A stretch of DNA of 64,000 nucleotides from Endotrypanum monterogeii (Eukaryota; Euglenozoa; Kinetoplastea; Trypanosomatida; Trypanosomatidae). The stretch spans positions 270,484 to 334,483 of the forward strand of contig CM007319.1 of the NCBI GenBank assembly GCA_000333855.2. The letters are read 5' to 3'. Below, piece after piece: positions 30,993 to 41,239 of the stretch (position 1 is the first letter of the stretch; each line of letters opens with the position of its first letter). The translations under genes were made by a program, and so were the position numbers. The notes under the pieces were generated by a model. That model saw only the letters and a list, made by a program, of their open reading frames with translations, was not told where the DNA came from and searched no databases.

Positions 30993-33503
30993 ATGGAGGT
31001 ACCTGTCAGCGCAGCTGTTCGGCCCGTAGGTCAAACAAGCCCGCATAAAAGCAGTGGGGGCAACAGTTGTTCCTCTCTCTCCGTCTGTCTACACAGATAC
31101 CTACGGTGGCTCCAGGAGCTCTGCAGGACCGTTGACGCTGTCAGCGACGACGCCTACACACTTGACCGCCTAGTTCGCCAAGGAGTCCTTCCGCTCCGCC
31201 AGCGCACTGGAATTACTGCCACCAACACTGAGGCACAACTACGCGCCTCTGTTTGCACATTGCTCATTGGCGATGCTGCGGTACAACCAGGGCGTCCGGG
31301 AGCCAATATGTGGGCATCGTCTACGGCGAACAGTAGAAATAGGTATACCCCAACGGGTGTCAAGAAGGCCTCCCCGTCACCATCAATTGCGCACACGGAT
31401 AGCCCCTTCTGCCCGTGTCTGAGCTATTACGAACGCCAGCAGCGAGAGGCGGAGAGCCGCCGCATTCCCCAGCGGCAAAGCAGCGAAGACGACGAAAGCG
31501 ATGAAAGCCATGCCGAGCACGCTGCCATCATCGACAGTGGCAGCAGCAGCGATGACGACGGCAGCGATCGTGCGGCGCGTCTCAGCAGAACAGTGTCCCA
31601 TTTCAAAGCTCGGCTTAAAGATGCTTTACACGGCATTGAACACGTCAGCGGGCGGACCAGTGTGCCACTCGCCCATACGGTGACCTTGGGCCACAGCGGA
31701 GGCAATTCCAGCTCCTCTAGAAGTGTCTCCCTCCGCGAGGGGAATACCGTGCTCGGTTCGCGTCCCTCAGGAAGCACCCCGTCTCATAAGGTTTATCTCC
31801 TTCCCGTGGCTGCAGCCACGCATCATTCCGCGACTTCTACGGAGTCCGAAAGCGATACATCGCATGTGAAGGTGGAAGTGAGCGCGTCACAGCCTCAGCA
31901 CAGCAGCCCTGAAGGCAGTGTTTCTTCAGCCTCCTCACCTTTCCAGCCTTTCCCCGTACCCGTTGGGGCTGACACGCAGGCGTATCGTACTCTACACCCC
32001 ATGCTGGCACACGTCAGCCCCGATGACGTTCGTCGCTGCTCGCTCTGCAGTGCGCAGCTGCTCCTCGAGAGTGCGTGGCATGCCATATATCAGATGAACC
32101 TGCTGACACTGTTAAGTGCGGCCCCCTCGATGGCCGCGCCGCTGCCGCTTCCACCACCCGATATCCTGCGCATACATCCGACTGAGGCCCTGCTGTTGTT
32201 GTATCACTGCACGCAACGATGCTTTGTTTCAGGCATTGTGATGGCAACAACGGTTGGAGCTCCAACACTTTCAAACAAAAAGGGTCCATCTTCAACGAAT
32301 GGAGACAAGGCTCCGAAGGTGCTCAGTGCCCTTGACGTGCTCCGCGGCGGCCACGGTGATGGGGCTGCTACTGAGACATATCCCACGGTGCAGCAGCAGC
32401 AGCAGCAAGCCACTGAAGAACGAGTGCTTGGTGGGCTTGCAGGCGGCTTGCTTTGCATCGCAGGAAGCGTTACTGGCACGGCTGCTGCCCAGTTGTGGCC
32501 GCGTGAAGCGACAGCTGCGCTCGTGAACGTGGTGGTGTCAGATATCGTAGGCGACATTCTAACTGTGCGCTTTGAGCTCTTCAATACTCTTTTTGTTCTT
32601 TTCACGACACAGAACAGCAGTTGCGTAGCGCTGGAGAAGCTCGTAGTCGCTTGCGATGGCCTACGAACGTGTCTGCAGCGTCTCCTGTTACTGCGCCAAA
32701 GGAGTGCTGTGCCGGCCGAGGCCTCGTCACACCTGCCCCCAGTAACGCAGACGAGCGTGGGTGATGTGCACCTCCCCGAGAGCAGTGGTGCAGTAATGAC
32801 AACAGAAAACAAAGCTATGGAGGAGGCAACCAATGCGGCAACAGCGAAGAAGGATACGGCGGCAAATTTCTGCATTTCACACTCCCTTGACGCGGCTCGA
32901 CATACGCTCACCCAAGCATTCGTGCTTCTTGGCATCCCTCACCCCATTCCTGGCGCCGCTGGTGAAACCAGCAGCGACGATACTGTGGCAGTTGTGATGG
33001 ACGATATACGCGCACTGTGTTGCATTGCAGCCCTCCTAGGCCTCTTCGCAGGGCTCGTCTACACGCACGAAATGTCTGCAAGCACAGCTGCCAGAGCATC
33101 TGTACCCGCAGCCGAACCCGCCTCACCCCCTTCTCCCTTGTCTATGTCGCCCCCACTGGCATCGTTACCGCTTTATAACTGCCTTCTTCTCGACTGCCAT
33201 GTCTATCCGTGTCTTCAGCGACTGCAGAGCTCCACCAGAGGCGACTGTAGTGCGCAAGCGCGACATCTTGTTGCCCTTTGGTGGCTGCTGCGCGCAGAGA
33301 CTGTGCGGCACTGGGCGTGGTTCGCGGAGGGCTTTTCGTCGCATGAGCCAAACAACAGCGCTGTGCTCATGGTGCTGGATGTCTGCATCACATTGAGCGA
33401 AAACGTGAACTGGAGACGCAGCCGGCTCAGGGGCAGCAGTGCCAGCACTGGTCCCAGTGGCTCAAGGATTCTTCTCGTGCAGTGGTGCGCGCGAGCGACG
33501 TAG
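30993..33503 (+). CDS. Ser-rich hypothetical protein, N-terminal part of a split gene
   Basis: The frame encodes 836 residues from ATG 30993 (MEVPVSAAVRPVG), though the last 30 or so are probably out of frame. I recognise no family. Ordered helical parts (about 30-90, 350-400, 480-600 and 690-810) are separated by Ser/Asp/Glu-rich linkers and a short Gln run near 468. No membrane anchor or targeting signal is clear. The last convincing residues are LMVLDVCITLSENVNWRRSR. After about 33420 this frame turns into low-quality sequence and stops, while another frame takes over with QQCQHWSQWLKDSSRAVVRA. The two parts together would make about 1200 residues, so this is most likely one gene with a frameshift, real or from sequencing. 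Confidence 0.7.
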   Translation: MEVPVSAAVRPVGQTSPHKSSGGNSCSSLSVCLHRYLRWLQELCRTVDAVSDDAYTLDRLVRQGVLPLRQRTGITATNTEAQLRASVCTLLIGDAAVQPGRPGANMWASSTANSRNRYTPTGVKKASPSPSIAHTDSPFCPCLSYYERQQREAESRRIPQRQSSEDDESDESHAEHAAIIDSGSSSDDDGSDRAARLSRTVSHFKARLKDALHGIEHVSGRTSVPLAHTVTLGHSGGNSSSSRSVSLREGNTVLGSRPSGSTPSHKVYLLPVAAATHHSATSTESESDTSHVKVEVSASQPQHSSPEGSVSSASSPFQPFPVPVGADTQAYRTLHPMLAHVSPDDVRRCSLCSAQLLLESAWHAIYQMNLLTLLSAAPSMAAPLPLPPPDILRIHPTEALLLLYHCTQRCFVSGIVMATTVGAPTLSNKKGPSSTNGDKAPKVLSALDVLRGGHGDGAATETYPTVQQQQQQATEERVLGGLAGGLLCIAGSVTGTAAAQLWPREATAALVNVVVSDIVGDILTVRFELFNTLFVLFTTQNSSCVALEKLVVACDGLRTCLQRLLLLRQRSAVPAEASSHLPPVTQTSVGDVHLPESSGAVMTTENKAMEEATNAATAKKDTAANFCISHSLDAARHTLTQAFVLLGIPHPIPGAAGETSSDDTVAVVMDDIRALCCIAALLGLFAGLVYTHEMSASTAARASVPAAEPASPPSPLSMSPPLASLPLYNCLLLDCHVYPCLQRLQSSTRGDCSAQARHLVALWWLLRAETVRHWAWFAEGFSSHEPNNSAVLMVLDVCITLSENVNWRRSRLRGSSASTGPSGSRILLVQWCARAT

Positions 33504-34609
33504 CAAGTGAGTTTCTTGGACTTACACTAATTCCAGAATGGTCCACTGCCGCTTCCCCAACACCGCAGCCCACGGTGTCGGTCGCATCGAGGAGCACGCC
33601 TCTGCGTTCGCAGCTGCCGGCCTTCTCAGTGTCGCCACTGTCGTCTCCAACACACATCACCCTTCTCCCTCTGCCGTGGATTCGACTTTGGCTGCTGCTG
33701 TGCCCCCCACTGTTCCGTGCGTCGCCAGCCGATGTCGTTGCGCTACGTCAGCAGGTTCAAGATCAGCGGGAGCGGGATGGTGCGTCTCCGGCCATGGCTG
33801 GATCCGACGTGGGGGGCCGTGGTACTCCACACCCTACGGCCGGTCAAGAGGCAGTCACCACCAAAGACAAGGGGCCGAGGCAGGTACGGCAAGTGCCTGC
33901 AGGGAACACAGGTCAGTCCAGGACCCGTGCACAGTCGAAAACAAAAAAGCCCGTAGCCACGATGGCGGCCAGGTCGGTGGACGTCAAACCACCGAGAGTC
34001 AGTCCAAGTCGCAGAGAGACGGTCACCAGCGTTACCGCCGCGCCGTACGACAAACAAGCCAGGGAGGCACAGCTTCAGTGGCGTCTGCAAAAAAGCAAAG
34101 AGTCCATGTGCTTCTGGCTTCGATGGTGTCTTCTGTTTATGCCCTCGCCCCCCGGGCAGTCGAACACGACCGATTCGGGTGAAGTGAGTAGCTCCCCTTC
34201 CACCTTGCTCTTGTCAGCACTGGAGAACGTCGTGACACGATTGCACTTCCCCAAGACTGCATGGGTTCAAGGACCGCAGCACAGCGCGGTGTCGTCGACG
34301 GAAGCCGTCTTATTGCTTCAGCGCGCCTTTCCGATTCATACCCCTAGGAACTTGGTGTCATCACTGACGGCTCAGGCTCAGCAGCTTCTGGCCAGTGGAG
34401 CTGATCTAAGAGCCGTATCGGAGGCCAAACACGAGGCAGAAACGACCCCACCGCCGACGCACGAGACGAGTGGAGGCGTCGCCTTCGCCCCTTACTCGTT
34501 TACCGCAGCACTTGGAGATTTACGTCACGCGGTGGAGCACCCAAAGCACGGCAAAGCGGCAGCAATGCCCATTCCCCTCGTTACTAATAAAACCATCACT
34601 CAAAGGTGA
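33413..34609 (+). CDS. C-terminal part of the split Ser-rich gene, different frame
   Basis: This frame is open from before 33413 to TGA 34609. It has no ATG until 33794, which would cut off convincing coding sequence, and no splice signal of its own in front of it. The readable part begins around QQCQHWSQWLKDSS and continues DVASEFLGLTLIPEW, a basic Ser/Thr-rich linker (about 33790-34060), then ordered helices (LLLSALENVVTRLHFPKTAWVQG, in part EAVLLLQRAFPIH and LVSSLTAQAQQLL). It ends NKTITQR. I read it as the continuation of the gene at 30993 after a one-base shift between about 33410 and 33445. A separate short gene starting at 33794 is less likely. Confidence 0.6.
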   Translation, partial: ETQPAQGQQCQHWSQWLKDSSRAVVRASDVASEFLGLTLIPEWSTAASPTPQPTVSVASRSTPLRSQLPAFSVSPLSSPTHITLLPLPWIRLWLLLCPPLFRASPADVVALRQQVQDQRERDGASPAMAGSDVGGRGTPHPTAGQEAVTTKDKGPRQVRQVPAGNTGQSRTRAQSKTKKPVATMAARSVDVKPPRVSPSRRETVTSVTAAPYDKQAREAQLQWRLQKSKESMCFWLRWCLLFMPSPPGQSNTTDSGEVSSSPSTLLLSALENVVTRLHFPKTAWVQGPQHSAVSSTEAVLLLQRAFPIHTPRNLVSSLTAQAQQLLASGADLRAVSEAKHEAETTPPPTHETSGGVAFAPYSFTAALGDLRHAVEHPKHGKAAAMPIPLVTNKTITQR

Positions 34610-35636
34610 TGGTAAGGAAGATACGAAGGCCGTGTAAGCGACTGCTGCGGGGGAAATACAGATCGGTAGCAGTGACTACCGCGACAGAAGAAGGTGAGCA
34701 AGCGTCTGTGGTCCAGATGGTGCCGCCGCTCCGGAAGGAAGGGCTAAGAGGGACGGAGATTGTTTCGTTCCGCCGCGGTACTGAGATGCGTTGACACGGG
34801 ACGAGAAAAAATTCAGCCAAATGCGAGCGTTGCTACCAGGTACCTTGTGCGTTTGAGTATGTTTGTGTATGTGTACGTGCGCGAAACGACGGTGGCACGG
34901 ACAGACAGAAAGAAAGGGGAGGTATTGCTGAAGGGTAAAAAAAAAAACGACATTATGATGATCTGTGAAGATCACAAAAATCTGGATCATCACTCCGCCC
35001 CAGTTTGTGCTTCACCAGCTGCTGTCGCTTGTGCTATCCTTACCTCGAATTTGTCCCTCTTGGCTATTGGGGATAGAGGAAACTCCAATCACCCCATACA
35101 TTTTTTTTTCCCTCCTCACGTGAGTATGCGATGGTCGCTCTCCCCCACCCACCCTTTCGTGCACTTACCGTGATGGGGACCGTTGGGTAGTGAAGATCGG
35201 AGCGGTACCCGTGTTCGCCCTCTTTCTTTCTTCTTATCGTGAGGTGACGCTAATGGAGGAGCGAACCGATGCAACCACACTTTGGATATGTCTTCGCAGA
35301 AAAGAAGTCGCCGGTAATGATGTTTTGATAGGCATCTGCTATTATGCATAGTACCCCCACTCCCTTTTCCCCCCCCCCCCCCCGGTCGACCCCTCCCCTC
35401 CCTCCCTTTCTCCTGTCGTATCGCCGCAGCTCACTCTCTGTTGCACCATACGACTTCCTCACACACAGAGACATACCTGCCATCGCCACGTGCGGAGGGG
35501 GTTTCAATTTTCAGACACGTCCACGGTATATAACAGGGGAAGAAAAAAAAAGGAAGGCGAAAGGAAAGAGAAACCCTCACCGACACTTTTTTTTTGAAAA
35601 AAAAAAATAGTCAATGTGAACCCTAATCAAGATATC
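34610..35636. other. Non-coding spacer
   Basis: No gene is visible. It holds a C-run of about 15 at 35370-35384 and T-runs. CAATTTTCAG at 35505-35514 is a possible splice acceptor for the next gene. Confidence 0.5.
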
Positions 35637-36365
35637 ATGCACCATATGAACCGCGTCGTGGCCGCCACAGTGGCCAACTCTACCGTTTGTGCTCGCTCAG
35701 CATGGAAAACACCACACAAGTTACGTCATAGTCTTCAGGGGTCAATAAGCTCCTCCTCTCTCTTGTCTTCGTCACCGATGCTCCGCCTATCCACCTCACA
35801 GATGACGACCGCGGTTGTCTTGCCGTCTGTGCTACACTGCTCGAACCTCCTCAAGACGTCGATGCGCCATCAGCACACCGCGCCGTCTAGGGAGGCTGAA
35901 CCCCCCTCCACGAGCGCACCCGCACCCTCGACGAGCACCTCGTCATCCCATGACAACCTCGGCGGCGGCAGTGACCTATATATTGACCCACGCCTGCTCC
36001 CAGGCTCTATCCCCGGCATCACACAGGAGGAGCTGGCGGCGCGAATCGTCAAGTATCACTCGCAGCGGGCCAAGATGGTGGAGGAAATGACAGTCAAAGC
36101 GGTAGCGCACGAGGTGGAACTCATGCGCCGCTCACTGTCACCGAATGCCTTTGCCGAATACATTGCGAGTCTGGAGAGAAGACAGAAGGCAGCTGCAGCC
36201 GAGGAGGCGAAAATGGCGGCTATGTCCCCTGTGGAGCTGCATCAGTACCAACAGAAGAAACGTCGGCGAGCGGTCCGCTACGAGTGGTATAAAACGTTTT
36301 TGGTGATCACCGCCCTTTTCGGCAGCACTGCTTTCCTCTTCTCGCTATTCTTCTTTTTCAAATGA
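35637..36365 (+). CDS. Predicted mitochondrial protein with C-terminal membrane anchor (first of a pair)
   Basis: This protein has 242 residues from ATG 35637 (MHHMNRVVAATVANS); the frame reaches 35616 only through GTG. The first 75 residues lack acidic residues and are rich in Ser, Thr, Arg and Leu, a strong mitochondrial presequence pattern. A Ser/Pro/Thr linker follows. The charged helical part begins at LYIDPRLLPGSIPGITQEEL and runs to MSPVELHQYQQKKRRRAVRYEWYK. One hydrophobic helix of about 20 residues then ends the protein (FLVITALFGSTAFLFSLFFFFK). That arrangement suits a single-pass inner-membrane protein, such as a lineage-specific respiratory-chain or translocase subunit. The following gene has the same plan and nearly the same length. 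I recognise no named family. Confidence 0.75.
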   Translation: MHHMNRVVAATVANSTVCARSAWKTPHKLRHSLQGSISSSSLLSSSPMLRLSTSQMTTAVVLPSVLHCSNLLKTSMRHQHTAPSREAEPPSTSAPAPSTSTSSSHDNLGGGSDLYIDPRLLPGSIPGITQEELAARIVKYHSQRAKMVEEMTVKAVAHEVELMRRSLSPNAFAEYIASLERRQKAAAAEEAKMAAMSPVELHQYQQKKRRRAVRYEWYKTFLVITALFGSTAFLFSLFFFFK

Positions 36366-37460
36366 GTGCGCGCGTTGGCGCTGCGGTTGTGTCCTTGTTG
36401 TGGTTTCGTTATGCATTTATGTTTGTTGCACAGTTCTTGTGGCTTTTTTTGTGCGCCACGGTCGGCAGACCTTTCTATTAGACGACATCTAGAGCTGTAG
36501 TCACCTCGTTGTGAGTGGAATTCTTTGGCGTAACTCACCCGTGTAATGGTGGCAGGAAGGGCAACGCACACCACTTTCCGTTTTGGATGATCGTTTCAAG
36601 TATGTTGCCTCCCTCTCGGTAGTTTCGATTTTTGAACGTGCCCTCGGCACATGAGGAGTGGAAGGCATCACTGCACATTCCACAGAGAGGGAGCAGGGGA
36701 CAGGACAAAGGGGGAAATAAAACTTTTTTGTAAACCGAGGATAAGTCTGTGAATGTGCGCACACCTTCGTGTATCTGTGATTGTCAAAACACGCAAGTGC
36801 ACATTGAAATATATACACACACACACACACACACAGACATATATATATCCACATAAGAACTTCAACGAAAAAGACAAAAACAGGAAGTTTTTAAAAAAGA
36901 TGACGAACGCATTTTTTTTTTTCTTCCCCCAGCCTGAAGCCTACGTCCCCATCGACTGGAGTCTGAGAAAGGGGAAGCGAATGGAGTGTAGTGGCAAGGA
37001 AAGAGGATCACCACTGAAGTGTAGCGTAGATAAGATGGCGCATTTCCGTTTCTCTGCGTCCCACCCACCTCACCTCGTCCCATATGGTGAGCTTTGAAAG
37101 ACATTTTTCTCACATCCGCTGTACCTGCCGATCCCTGTTCTCTTGAAGAGTGGATTATACTATTTAAAATATCCCCCATGTGACTCCGCGTCATTTTGCG
37201 TGTGTGTGTGTGTACGCTGGTATACCTGTCTGTCTTGCACTACTTTCACCACAATCTTCGACTACGACCGCCATCATCTCCTCTTTCCCCCAACCACACA
37301 TGTCCCCCTTATGGTTACCACAACAATCGCACATGTGAGCAGAAGTCATGTGAATGGACGCGCTCATATGAGTCTGGGGGGAATATCTTCCTTTTCTCTT
37401 CATTGATTATCGTTTTTTTTTTCATTTTCTTTCTTTTCAGCATTATCGAATACGAGGGCT
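36366..37460. other. Non-coding spacer
   Basis: No gene is visible. A CA run at 36814-36833 leads into a short TATATA stretch. A GT run lies at 37199-37213. The strong acceptor at 37413-37440 ends the spacer. Confidence 0.55.
37413..37440 (+). promoter_or_regulatory. Strong trans-splice acceptor
   Basis: Twenty-six almost pure pyrimidines end in TTTTCAG (AG 37439-37440). ATG 37461 follows after 20 bases. This is the clearest acceptor in the window. Confidence 0.7.
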
Positions 37461-38213
37461 ATGGGGCGCCGCACGCTACTCGGAGAGGCTATGCCCCAAG
37501 TGCGGCCTAGGTCTGGCGTCCCTGTATCAGCGGTAGTGTGCATCAGCACCGCCACGGTGATGAGCAGCAATGAAGTTAGCCGTAGCGCGTTTTCCCTGCT
37601 GCCTCAGCTGCGCATGCAATCGACCAGCACGACCTGTATGATTGGCAGGGAGCTCTCTCTCGCATCTGCACGTAGCGGTGGCGGTATACATCCTACCCGA
37701 CTCCTCCGCCGGCCACAGACCATAAAACCAAACCCAAACGAGGCTACGAGCGGTCAATTCGAGAAAAGCTTCGAGAAGATGACGGACAAAATCGAGTCGC
37801 GCCTTCCTTTTCGTCAGCACCATGTCTTGCATGGGAACATCTACGAGCTGCAGTATGGCGACCGGAGCGAACACGACATGTGGGTCGAGGCGCAGGAGGA
37901 CCTGTACGGGCGCGAGAAGGAAAAACCAGCCGCGCGGCAGGTGCGCAGCTATTTCTCCGATGAAGACCTCTCACCAGAGGCACTGCGTGTTCGCTCACCA
38001 CAGCTGAAGGTGGCACAAAATCTTCAGAGACCAGCGTACGATAAGAAAATTCTCAAGACGACGGCGGAGTCAGCCGCATATTATTACACTGAGATGACTG
38101 TGGAAGAGAAGCAGCTCCGCCGTTGGAAAATCATTGGTGGGTGGTGCATTGTCGGCATGGTGACGCTAACTGGTTTATGCCGCTTGGCCGAGAACATGCG
38201 CACGGCCGGCTAA
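37461..38213 (+). CDS. Predicted mitochondrial protein with C-terminal membrane anchor (second of a pair)
   Basis: This 250-residue protein starts at the first ATG after a very strong splice acceptor. Residues 1-85 are rich in Arg, Ser and Thr with almost no acid (MGRRTLLGEAMPQVRPRSG...), consistent with a mitochondrial presequence. The middle is soluble and charged (FEKSFEKMTDKIESRLPF, GDRSEHDMWVEAQEDLYG, SYFSDEDLSPEAL). The end is EMTVEEKQLRRWK, a hydrophobic helix (IIGGWCIVGMVTLTGLC) and a short tail RLAENMRTAG. The plan and length mirror the preceding gene, including an M-[ST]-x-V/P-E phrase and a basic, aromatic stretch just before the helix. A paired role in one inner-membrane complex is an inference. 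No named family is recognised. Confidence 0.78.
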   Translation: MGRRTLLGEAMPQVRPRSGVPVSAVVCISTATVMSSNEVSRSAFSLLPQLRMQSTSTTCMIGRELSLASARSGGGIHPTRLLRRPQTIKPNPNEATSGQFEKSFEKMTDKIESRLPFRQHHVLHGNIYELQYGDRSEHDMWVEAQEDLYGREKEKPAARQVRSYFSDEDLSPEALRVRSPQLKVAQNLQRPAYDKKILKTTAESAAYYYTEMTVEEKQLRRWKIIGGWCIVGMVTLTGLCRLAENMRTAG

Positions 38214-39967
38214 CCTCTCAACACACACCCGCATCCCCTGTGCTCCTGCACTCGTTGACTTTCTTTGGGTGTATCTTTTTTTTTTTTTGCATGCTCGCGC
38301 GCGTGTACAAGTGGCCTTCTCGGTAACATGTCCCTCAAAGTGGTTGTCAAGGATGTAAACCAAGTATGTGTTAGGGTGTCTTCCTATGCCCCTTTTCTCC
38401 TCCCCATCCATCTCTCACTGGTACGCACCCCCACCCCGAAAGCGCGGCACCTCGGGTGAGCGCTGTGCACGAAGGCAAAGATGAATCAACTCGACTGCTA
38501 CGACATATAGCGGGATGAAAAACAAAATCGGTAGTCGACAAATCTACTCCTTAGATGTATATATGTATATACATGTGTGTGTCTGTGTGCATCGTTTCCT
38601 AAACGAGCAGGTCGATATTTGTTGTTTTTGGGTGGTATGGAAGAAAGGGTACATCCCCCATCCATGTGGCAAAGGCGCAGACTGATCTCCTTGCGCTTTC
38701 TGTTGCCCCCCCTCCCCCCCCCCGCCGCCGCCGCCTCCGTCCCCTTTATATACCCATATCCCTCCATCTCCCCTCTGCGTCTCTTCATGACTTCATTTTC
38801 TGCCTGGATCTTGCTTTTCCTATCGCTTCGGTTCTCCACTGATGTGCCGAACCACCCCATCTCATCACACATACACACACACACACACACACATACACAC
38901 ACGTGGAAGGAGCAGTCATCTTGGCATTTCTCCCGCTTCAACCAACCTTCAAGCGAACACACCCTTTGCTGTCCCTTGCTTTCTTTCACACGCTCGAGCG
39001 CCCCCTCTTTCCGGCTGGCGTTTTGCACGGACACACACGCACACCTACACAGACACATATCTTGCTATTCCCAGTTTTTTTCTCGTAGCCCAAACATTTG
39101 CTGCCTTTGCCCTCTACCTCTACCCCTTAACAGCCGAGCCTGACCACCCATAGAGGTTCATCACCGCTACCATAACCCACCCACAAAAGCAAACCAGTCG
39201 CTACACCACACCAAATACCCTCATTTGGGCGGATAGCGATAGTATTGGGAGGGGAAAAGGAGAGAGACACACGTACCTCCACGCGAAAAAAAAAGGGCAG
39301 ATAAATTCGTAATAGAAGCGTGTCTTGCTTCGCCGTGCACCCAGGGGCAAAGAAGGGACAGGGGGCAGGAGAAAGAAAGAGGCGCACACACACACACACA
39401 CAGACATTTGGCCATATATACAGAGCAAAAGCCAAAGCCCGGAAGAAGAAAATTCTATTTATATAACGAACCATACATCAAAGAATTCCTTTCCAGGAAG
39501 GTGGAGGGGACCACACTCCAGCTTGTGTGTTGGTCGAGTGTGCAAGCAATCTCCCCCATCAGTCTCGTTTTTTTTTTTTATTACAGCACGCATAAAATTG
39601 CACAACGCAGCACACACACACACACATAAGCAAAAAAAAAAACGTATATCATACACTTCGCTGTGCATACACGCACATCCACATCAGCACATACACACAC
39701 ACGCACATACCTGCGTTCAAAAGAACTTTGAAAGAGGTATTTGTGTACCGGTTGTAAGTTTGTTTTTGTGCTGAGTGAGAAAAGGAAAAGTTGCAGAGGA
39801 CGTTTCCGCTGTGGACGTCTGCCGCCAAACCCCCTTTTTTTTTTCGCTCTAGTTTTCTATATATAGAGAGAGAAAAAGAGATAAATATATATATCCGCGC
39901 CCCCCCCCCCCCACACACACACGCACACAGACGCGAGATCAACATAACACTCCCCACTCAAGAAGCG
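38214..39967. other. Non-coding spacer
   Basis: No gene is visible. GT-rich sequence lies at 38572-38590. Several CA runs follow (38869-38900, 39385-39402, 39608-39626, 39912-39930), together with AG/TA repeats at 39859-39893 and a C-run at 39900-39912. Open frames here encode only His/Thr or Cys/Val repeats. Confidence 0.55.
39567..39586 (+). promoter_or_regulatory. Candidate trans-splice acceptor for the PSP1-domain gene
   Basis: A T-run is followed by ATTACAG with AG at 39585-39586. The leader to ATG 39968 would be about 380 bases. A later acceptor is possible but no better pyrimidine tract is evident. Confidence 0.35.
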
Positions 39968-41239
39968 ATGGCATACGCAGACAAAAGCGCCACCAAGGCG
40001 GCTGATGTACTCTTTGAAAATGGGAGTGGCATGCCGCCTGCGGGGGCGAACGCCGCGGACAATGCCCTGAGCACAGTCATGGACCATGCGCGATTCGCGA
40101 CAATGATCGCCCTGCAAAACCGCCTTCTGAGTATTATGGCCGAAGCTAAGACGATTGTCCAGCACTTGCAGCAGAACGGCTTTTTTCCTCGCAGCAATGG
40201 TGCCACACCCGATGAAGATGCTGCCAATGCAATCATGCATATGCTGCGCAGCAGTCTTGAGGCGCCTGTGCCCCCGACGACACTAACGTTGAACGGGATG
40301 GGGTGCGGCCCAGCCACGACCAACGGGGAAGGTACACTGCCTTTGCCCAGCTTCTACTCGTCAGAACTGCCTGCTACTGCGGACAGCACCCTGTTCCGGG
40401 CGCCGACCAAGTCGTCACCCGAGGAAAACAGTCACATCCGTGAAAACACGAACGGCGTCGCGAACACCGCAAACTCGCGCAACGTTGTCGATGAATTTTT
40501 TCTTTCAGGCCTAGGCGCTCAGGAGTCCCATGCCACCGAGGCTGCAGAGGAACAAGCAGCCGAAGACGGACCTGACGTGTTACCAGAAGGCGCGGATATC
40601 CTGGCCTTTGTGGAGTTCAAGCGTGGTCGTGTTCGCAAGTATGTGTGTGACCACCGGATCGAGCCTGGAAATTACGTCCTCGTCGATGGCGACCGCGGCA
40701 CCGACTGCGGTCTGCTGGTTCAGACGATTACGCGCATGCCGAACAACGAGACAGCGGTTGTGTCGATGGAGGGCTGCGACATTTGTGATGAGAAGATCAA
40801 ATTGGAAAACGGCCGCGTTCTACGAAAAGCCTCGGAGGAAGACATTGACCGCCTTCACAACATCATTGCGAACGCTGAGAGCGTTGCGCTCAAGACGTGC
40901 CGCCAGCGGTGCTTGGAGCTTGGCATCGACATTGATCTACAAGATGTGGAGTATCAATTTGATATGAAGAAAATCAGCTTCTTCTTTGACTGCGACCACA
41001 GCGTCGACTTTCGCTCTCTCGTACGTGAGCTCTACCGTACCTTTGGAGCACGCATCTGGATGGAGAACACAAACCCAAGGGTGAAGAACTCGATGCCGGA
41101 ATCTACGGGCCAGGAGCGAGGTCATGGCGGTGGTCACCACGGCAACGGCGGAGGTCACCACGGCAACGGTGGGGGTCACCATGGCAACGGCAGCGGCTGG
41201 CGCAACAACAACCGTGGCGCTCGCGGCCGTGACTACTGA
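39968..41239 (+). CDS. PSP1 C-terminal-domain protein with Gly/His-rich tail
   Basis: This protein has 423 residues from ATG 39968 (MAYADKSATKAADVL); the open frame runs upstream to 39791 without ATG. Residues about 212-390 match the PSP1 C-terminal domain, known from yeast Psp1 and bacterial YaaT: FVEFKRGRVRKYVC, GNYVLVDGDRGTDCGLL, VLRKASEEDIDRL, a Glu/Leu-rich helix, YQFDMKKISFFFDCDHSVDFRSLVREL and FGARIWM. Trypanosomatids have several such proteins, and some act in mRNA regulation. The N-terminal 200 residues are variable apart from a helical patch near 35-95. The C-terminus holds a three-copy 21-base repeat giving GGGHHGN units and then a short Arg/Gly tail (NNNRGARGRDY), which would suit RNA binding. 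Confidence 0.86.
   Translation: MAYADKSATKAADVLFENGSGMPPAGANAADNALSTVMDHARFATMIALQNRLLSIMAEAKTIVQHLQQNGFFPRSNGATPDEDAANAIMHMLRSSLEAPVPPTTLTLNGMGCGPATTNGEGTLPLPSFYSSELPATADSTLFRAPTKSSPEENSHIRENTNGVANTANSRNVVDEFFLSGLGAQESHATEAAEEQAAEDGPDVLPEGADILAFVEFKRGRVRKYVCDHRIEPGNYVLVDGDRGTDCGLLVQTITRMPNNETAVVSMEGCDICDEKIKLENGRVLRKASEEDIDRLHNIIANAESVALKTCRQRCLELGIDIDLQDVEYQFDMKKISFFFDCDHSVDFRSLVRELYRTFGARIWMENTNPRVKNSMPESTGQERGHGGGHHGNGGGHHGNGGGHHGNGSGWRNNNRGARGRDY
41132..41194 (+). repeat. 21-base tandem repeat inside the PSP1-domain gene
   Basis: Three units begin at 41132, 41153 and 41174 with GGTCACCA and encode G-H-H-G-N-G-G. Unit number may vary between strains. Confidence 0.85.

Noticed and set aside
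33538..34182. 214-codon + frame inside the split Ser-rich gene
   Set aside because: It is in a third frame, with less regular sequence than the frame ending at 34609; it is a shadow.
38577..39143. 188-codon frame rich in Pro, Ser and His
   Set aside because: It is a translation of C/T and CA repeats, without support from splice signals or conserved motifs.
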